Shown piece by piece: positions 60,707 to 64,000 of a stretch of DNA of 64,000 nt. Numbering within the stretch: the first letter of the stretch is position 1; the number at the start of each line of letters is the position of its first letter. A program made the translations under genes and the position numbers. Below the pieces are notes generated by a model, which worked only from the letters and a program-made list of their open reading frames with translations, was not told the DNA's origin and ran no database searches. Source of the DNA: Lathyrus oleraceus (Eukaryota > Streptophyta > Magnoliopsida > Fabales > Fabaceae). The stretch covers positions 439,977,816-440,041,815 of the forward strand of contig NC_066581.1 of NCBI RefSeq assembly GCF_024323335.1, given 5' to 3'.

Positions 60707-61709
60707 CTCTATGCTAATCATGTTTAGGAAAGGATTAGGGCAAATGCACATGTGATTAAGGAATTTGTGGTGTGAATGCAAAAAATGAAATTTTCTCTCC
60801 ATGCACCCTCATGCACGTGAACAGTGCATGTTCAATGTCAAAAATGCCTTAAAGTGGTTTCATGCACAAGTTGGAATTGATTTGGTATGCATATGTTCAA
60901 CCAAAATGAGTTTATGAAATTTCTTCCCAAAATCTTCATGAATGAACCAATGCCATGCAAATGAGATTTTATGTTAAGTGATGGTATGCTTGGAAAATAC
61001 ATGTTATAAGGATCAATATGCAAAAAGAACCACTCAAATTGGCCTTTTGGTTTGAAAGTTATGCTTATTTGAAGTTTAAACCACACTTTGCCATAATTGA
61101 ACCATATCTCTTCAACCACACATGAGAAATCCATGATCTTGGACTTCTTGGAAATGGGAGAGAAAGATCTTCAACTTTCATGTTGGACAAAATTTCATTT
61201 GAAGCATTCTTGATGATGTAATATTGAGTTGAAGTTGGTCCAAAATCTTTCCATTTTTGGAAACTTCAAATTACAGGTCACCTGCTATTTTTGGAAAGTC
61301 TTGACCTGACTTCAAATCCTTCAATGTTGATGTTTGAAATGTCAAATGAGACTTGTTTGAACATGAATGAAGCATCTCTAACCATTTCACACCTCCAAAT
61401 CCACAGTTGAATTGACAGTTGTCTTCTGTTGACTTTTTAGGGTTTCAGATGATTTGCACATGGATTGATGAGTTCTGAGCCTTCAACCTTTGGCCAAGCT
61501 ACTTCCAAATGATCCTTGGGTCATGTGAACTCATTGTACCAACCCTAGGGCTTTGATCTCAGGAAAAATGCTCTTGTTGCCTTGCACAGTTGAACCTCCT
61601 GATCAGTCTTGCCTGATGACATGATGGACTATGCAATGGCAATGCAATGTTAATGATCTAAAAATGAAAATGTATATACAAATGGGAGGTGAAAATTTGA
61701 GGTGCTACA

Positions 61710-61725
61710 GCTGCCCCTATTCAAT
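61710..61725 (-). other. Polypurine tract of element D
   Basis: Element sense GATTGAATAGGGGCAGC before TGTAGCACC; same as in B. Confidence 0.75.
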
Positions 61726-61914
61726 CAACTGGGAACCTGAACGGATGAGAGCAACGGCTGTCATACCTTCAAGGTAAACAAGGATTGAATATCGAAGAAC
61801 CGTAGAAATTTGCACTCTGCGGGATATGATACAGGATATTTGCAACAGTAACCAGACAAGACGTTTACCGACGACTCTACTGGGGAGTTCTATTTTTATC
61901 AAAGGAAAGATACA

Positions 61915-62730
61915 GCCAGACGTCAACGGACGAATGGGAAAAACTCAACGTTTACCGACACCAACGGAGAGGTGACCAGACATTAACGAATGACTGGGAA
62001 TACTCGACCAGACGTCAACGGACGAACGGGAGAAGCTCGACGTTTATCGACACCAACGGAGAGGTGACCAGACATTAACAAATGACTGGGAATACTCGAC
62101 CAGACGTCAACGGACGAACGGGAGAAGCTCGATGTTTATCGACACCAACAGAGAGGTGAACACTTCACTGGGGAAGGAAAACAAAATATTTGCAACCGGA
62201 AACCAGATAGGACGTTTACCGATGACTCTACTGGGGATCTCTGGTTGGGGAACAACCAGACATTTACCGATGACTGGGATGAGACTCGATGTTTACCGAC
62301 ATCGAAAGATGATGTTTACCGACATCAAAGAAAAGTCGACCAGACATTTACCGATGACTGGGGAAGGGTACAACTATACGTCAACGGACGAATAGGAAAA
62401 ACTCAGCGTTTATCGACACCAACGGAGAGGTGAACAGACATTTACAGATGACCTGTGGGGAAAAATACAACTATACGTCCACGGACGAATAGGAAATACT
62501 CAACGTTTATCGACACCAACGGAGAGGTGACCAGACATCAACGGATGACCTGGGGTAAGATATAACTATACGTCCACAAACGAATAGGAAAAACTCAACG
62601 TTTATCGACACCAACGGAGAGGTGACCAGACATCAACAGATGACCTGGGGTAAGATATAACTCTACGTCAACGGACGAATAGGAAAAACTCAACGTTTAT
62701 CGACACCAACAGAGAGGTGACCAGACATCA
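61915..62730. repeat. Irregular 60 to 120-bp repeats in D 3' UTR
   Basis: Each unit combines an ACCAGACATCAACGGATGA-type or ACGTCAACGGACGAATGGGA-type part with AAACTCAACGTTTATCGACA plus CCAACGGAGAGGTG. The first part is the core of the 39-bp array in A, the second the core of the 36-bp minisatellite in B. About nine units, unequal in length. Confidence 0.85.
62287..62326. other. Two TTACCG-loop hairpins, D 3' UTR
   Basis: CGATGT-TTACCG-ACATCG at 62287-62304 and GATGT-TTACCG-ACATC at 62311-62326. Compare TGGTGT-TTACCG-ACACCA at 62860-62877 and 35776-35793: the changed pair is compensated. Confidence 0.75.
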
Positions 62731-64000
62731 ACAGATGACCTGGGGAAAGAATAGATGTTACACACATCGAAAGATGATGTTTACCGACATCAATAAAGGG
62801 ACGACCAGACATTTACCGATGACTGGAATAGGACTCGATGTTTACCGACACCGAAACAATGGTGTTTACCGACACCAAAAAAAAGGACACACACGGGTGC
62901 AAACATGACACTTACCGGTATCACAAGCACGACATCTTCAATATGTCCAGGCAAGGTTAAACACTTGCTGGGGATTTCACTGGGGAGAATCAAGCTTTCC
63001 TTCCACGGACGGGTGAGGAAATAAACCTCTCTGGGGATACCAATCCTGAATGTTGTCAGGAACAACTGTAGCAAATGTGCCGTACAGGTGTTGAACATCG
63101 ATCCGCCTCTGCCGGGGATATGATCTGATTAGATTTAACACATGAATGCATATGTTTAAATTTTTCCATGGTGTAATGCTCCATATTGAATGGAAATGCT
63201 ACGCAATTTGAGGATGCAATGATCACTACATGCAAAAAAGCAAATGATGAACTCCTGCCGGGGAGAAAACAGATTAAACTCTGTGGGGATACTCTGTCTG
63301 AGGAAGGCTCTGTGGGGAAAGGAAAGATCCCAACGGGGATAACCTTCACTGGACCCAATCCACTCGGGGACTCTGCTAGGGAAACAAACAATGCGACTTT
63401 ACTGGGGAGAACTGTCAATCCACAGGTAGGATAAACTCTGATGGGGATAGACTTCCACTGAACCGGATCCACTCGGGGAACCTGCTGGGGAAAACCATCA
63501 ACACAAACCTCTACTCGGGAGATCTACTAGGGGAAAACTTCACAACCCTGATGGGGAAATGCATACACCACCCTGTTGGGGAAATAATATACCAGACCAT
63601 GCTGGGGATAGACATCCACAACACTGCTAGGGAAAAGCGTTCATGACCACGCTGGGGATAGCAGTACTTCAAACCAGACTGCTGGGGAATAAACTCCACT
63701 GACACCTCCATTGGGGATACAACATACTTCCAACTCGGTGGGGATTAAAAAACTTCTGACTCAGTGGGGAACTTGGCAGCTTTCAGACTAGCTGGGGATA
63801 AACCACCTCCAAGCCTCCTAGGGAGTCATACTCCACAATTGTCTCTGCAGGGGATAAAAATAGTTTCGATAGCTTTCCGACTTGCTTGGGGAAACAGTCA
63901 CTTCCAAGCCTGCTGGGGAATCATCCTCAATCCGGCTGAGGAATTCCTGATCTGGACTACGCTGGGGAGACAAGTCTCGAACTTGCTTCAACTGCTAGGG

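Larger units (their letters stand above)
58571..61709 (-). repeat. Element D 3' LTR, right part
   Basis: Ends GAGGTGCTACA like the B LTR. It has two TGTGACA palindromes (59053-59073, 59407-59429), a GCGC-flanked palindrome TCAAAAC/GTTTTGA (59874-59893) and a TATA-like box (60700-60706). The first five bases, GTATC, would be the right target duplication of C, but the left copy is deleted. No gene. Confidence 0.85.
58571..64000 (-). mobile_element. Element D: 3' LTR part and 3' UTR of another Tat-lineage element
   Basis: Holds the right part of a 3' LTR (58571-61709), a polypurine tract identical to that of B, and 2.3 kb of 3' UTR running off the window. The LTR is clearly related to the B LTR (aligned from about 31548 on) but much diverged. 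Its left part is missing: C inserted at 58570/58571 and the other side was then lost by deletion. Coding parts lie outside the window. Confidence 0.85.
61710..64000 (-). other. Element D 3' UTR
   Basis: No gene. Irregular repeats (61850-62750), TTACCG-loop hairpins (62287-62326, 62860-62877), a block shared with A and B around ACACACGGGTGC (62888-63040), then a zone of about twenty-five CTGCTGGGGA-type motifs to the window end. It is the least amplified 3' UTR here and shows what the units looked like before array growth. Confidence 0.8.

Overview
The window is wholly repetitive plant DNA. I see no host gene, rRNA or tRNA. It consists of four LTR retrotransposons of the Ty3/gypsy Tat/Ogre lineage, all in the same orientation (coding on the minus strand) and partly nested. 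Very long LTRs (4.2 to 5.4 kb), a second RNase H in pol, an intron between protease and reverse transcriptase, a primer-binding site of the tRNA-Arg type reported for Ogre, and a long tandem-repeat-rich 3' UTR together point to a legume, most likely tribe Fabeae (pea, vetch, lentil group). That taxonomic call is inference.

Layout, left to right. Element A (1-16753) contributes a 39-bp tandem array of more than 13.6 kb, the rest of its 3' UTR, and a decayed 5'-truncated pol (RNase H end plus integrase). Element C (16754-58570) is next: a truncated 3' LTR (16754-20930), a 4.8-kb 3' UTR, a pol pseudogene (25767-29228), an intron, and the end of gag-pro. Its gag-pro is split by element B (29918-50328), a complete 20.4-kb insertion with two 4.7-kb LTRs, PBS, gag-pro, intron, pol, 3' UTR with a 36-bp minisatellite, and a perfect 5-bp target duplication (CCTAC). 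To the right of B come the rest of C gag-pro (50329-53096) and a truncated C 5' LTR (53127-58570). C lies inside the 3' LTR of element D (58571-61709), whose 3' UTR fills the window to 64000.

History as read from the sequence: D and A are oldest, C inserted into the D LTR, B inserted into C protease. At least two deletions followed: one joined A pol to the C 3' LTR, and one removed the C PBS and gag start and left a 25-bp templated filler. B is the youngest and its frames are open, but its reverse transcriptase active site reads YVDY instead of YVDD, so it is probably not autonomous.

The most interesting signal is in the noncoding RNA of these elements. The 3' UTRs, the region just after the pol stop, and the transcribed R-U5 part of the LTRs are chains of small hairpins. 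Their stems change in a compensated way between copies and between element families while loops or spacing stay constant; some are GNRA-tetraloop hairpins. The 3' UTRs also carry many copies of a motif matching the 3' end of the primer tRNA, and are the source of the 39-bp and 36-bp tandem arrays. All of this was read by eye; no folding, alignment or database search was run.
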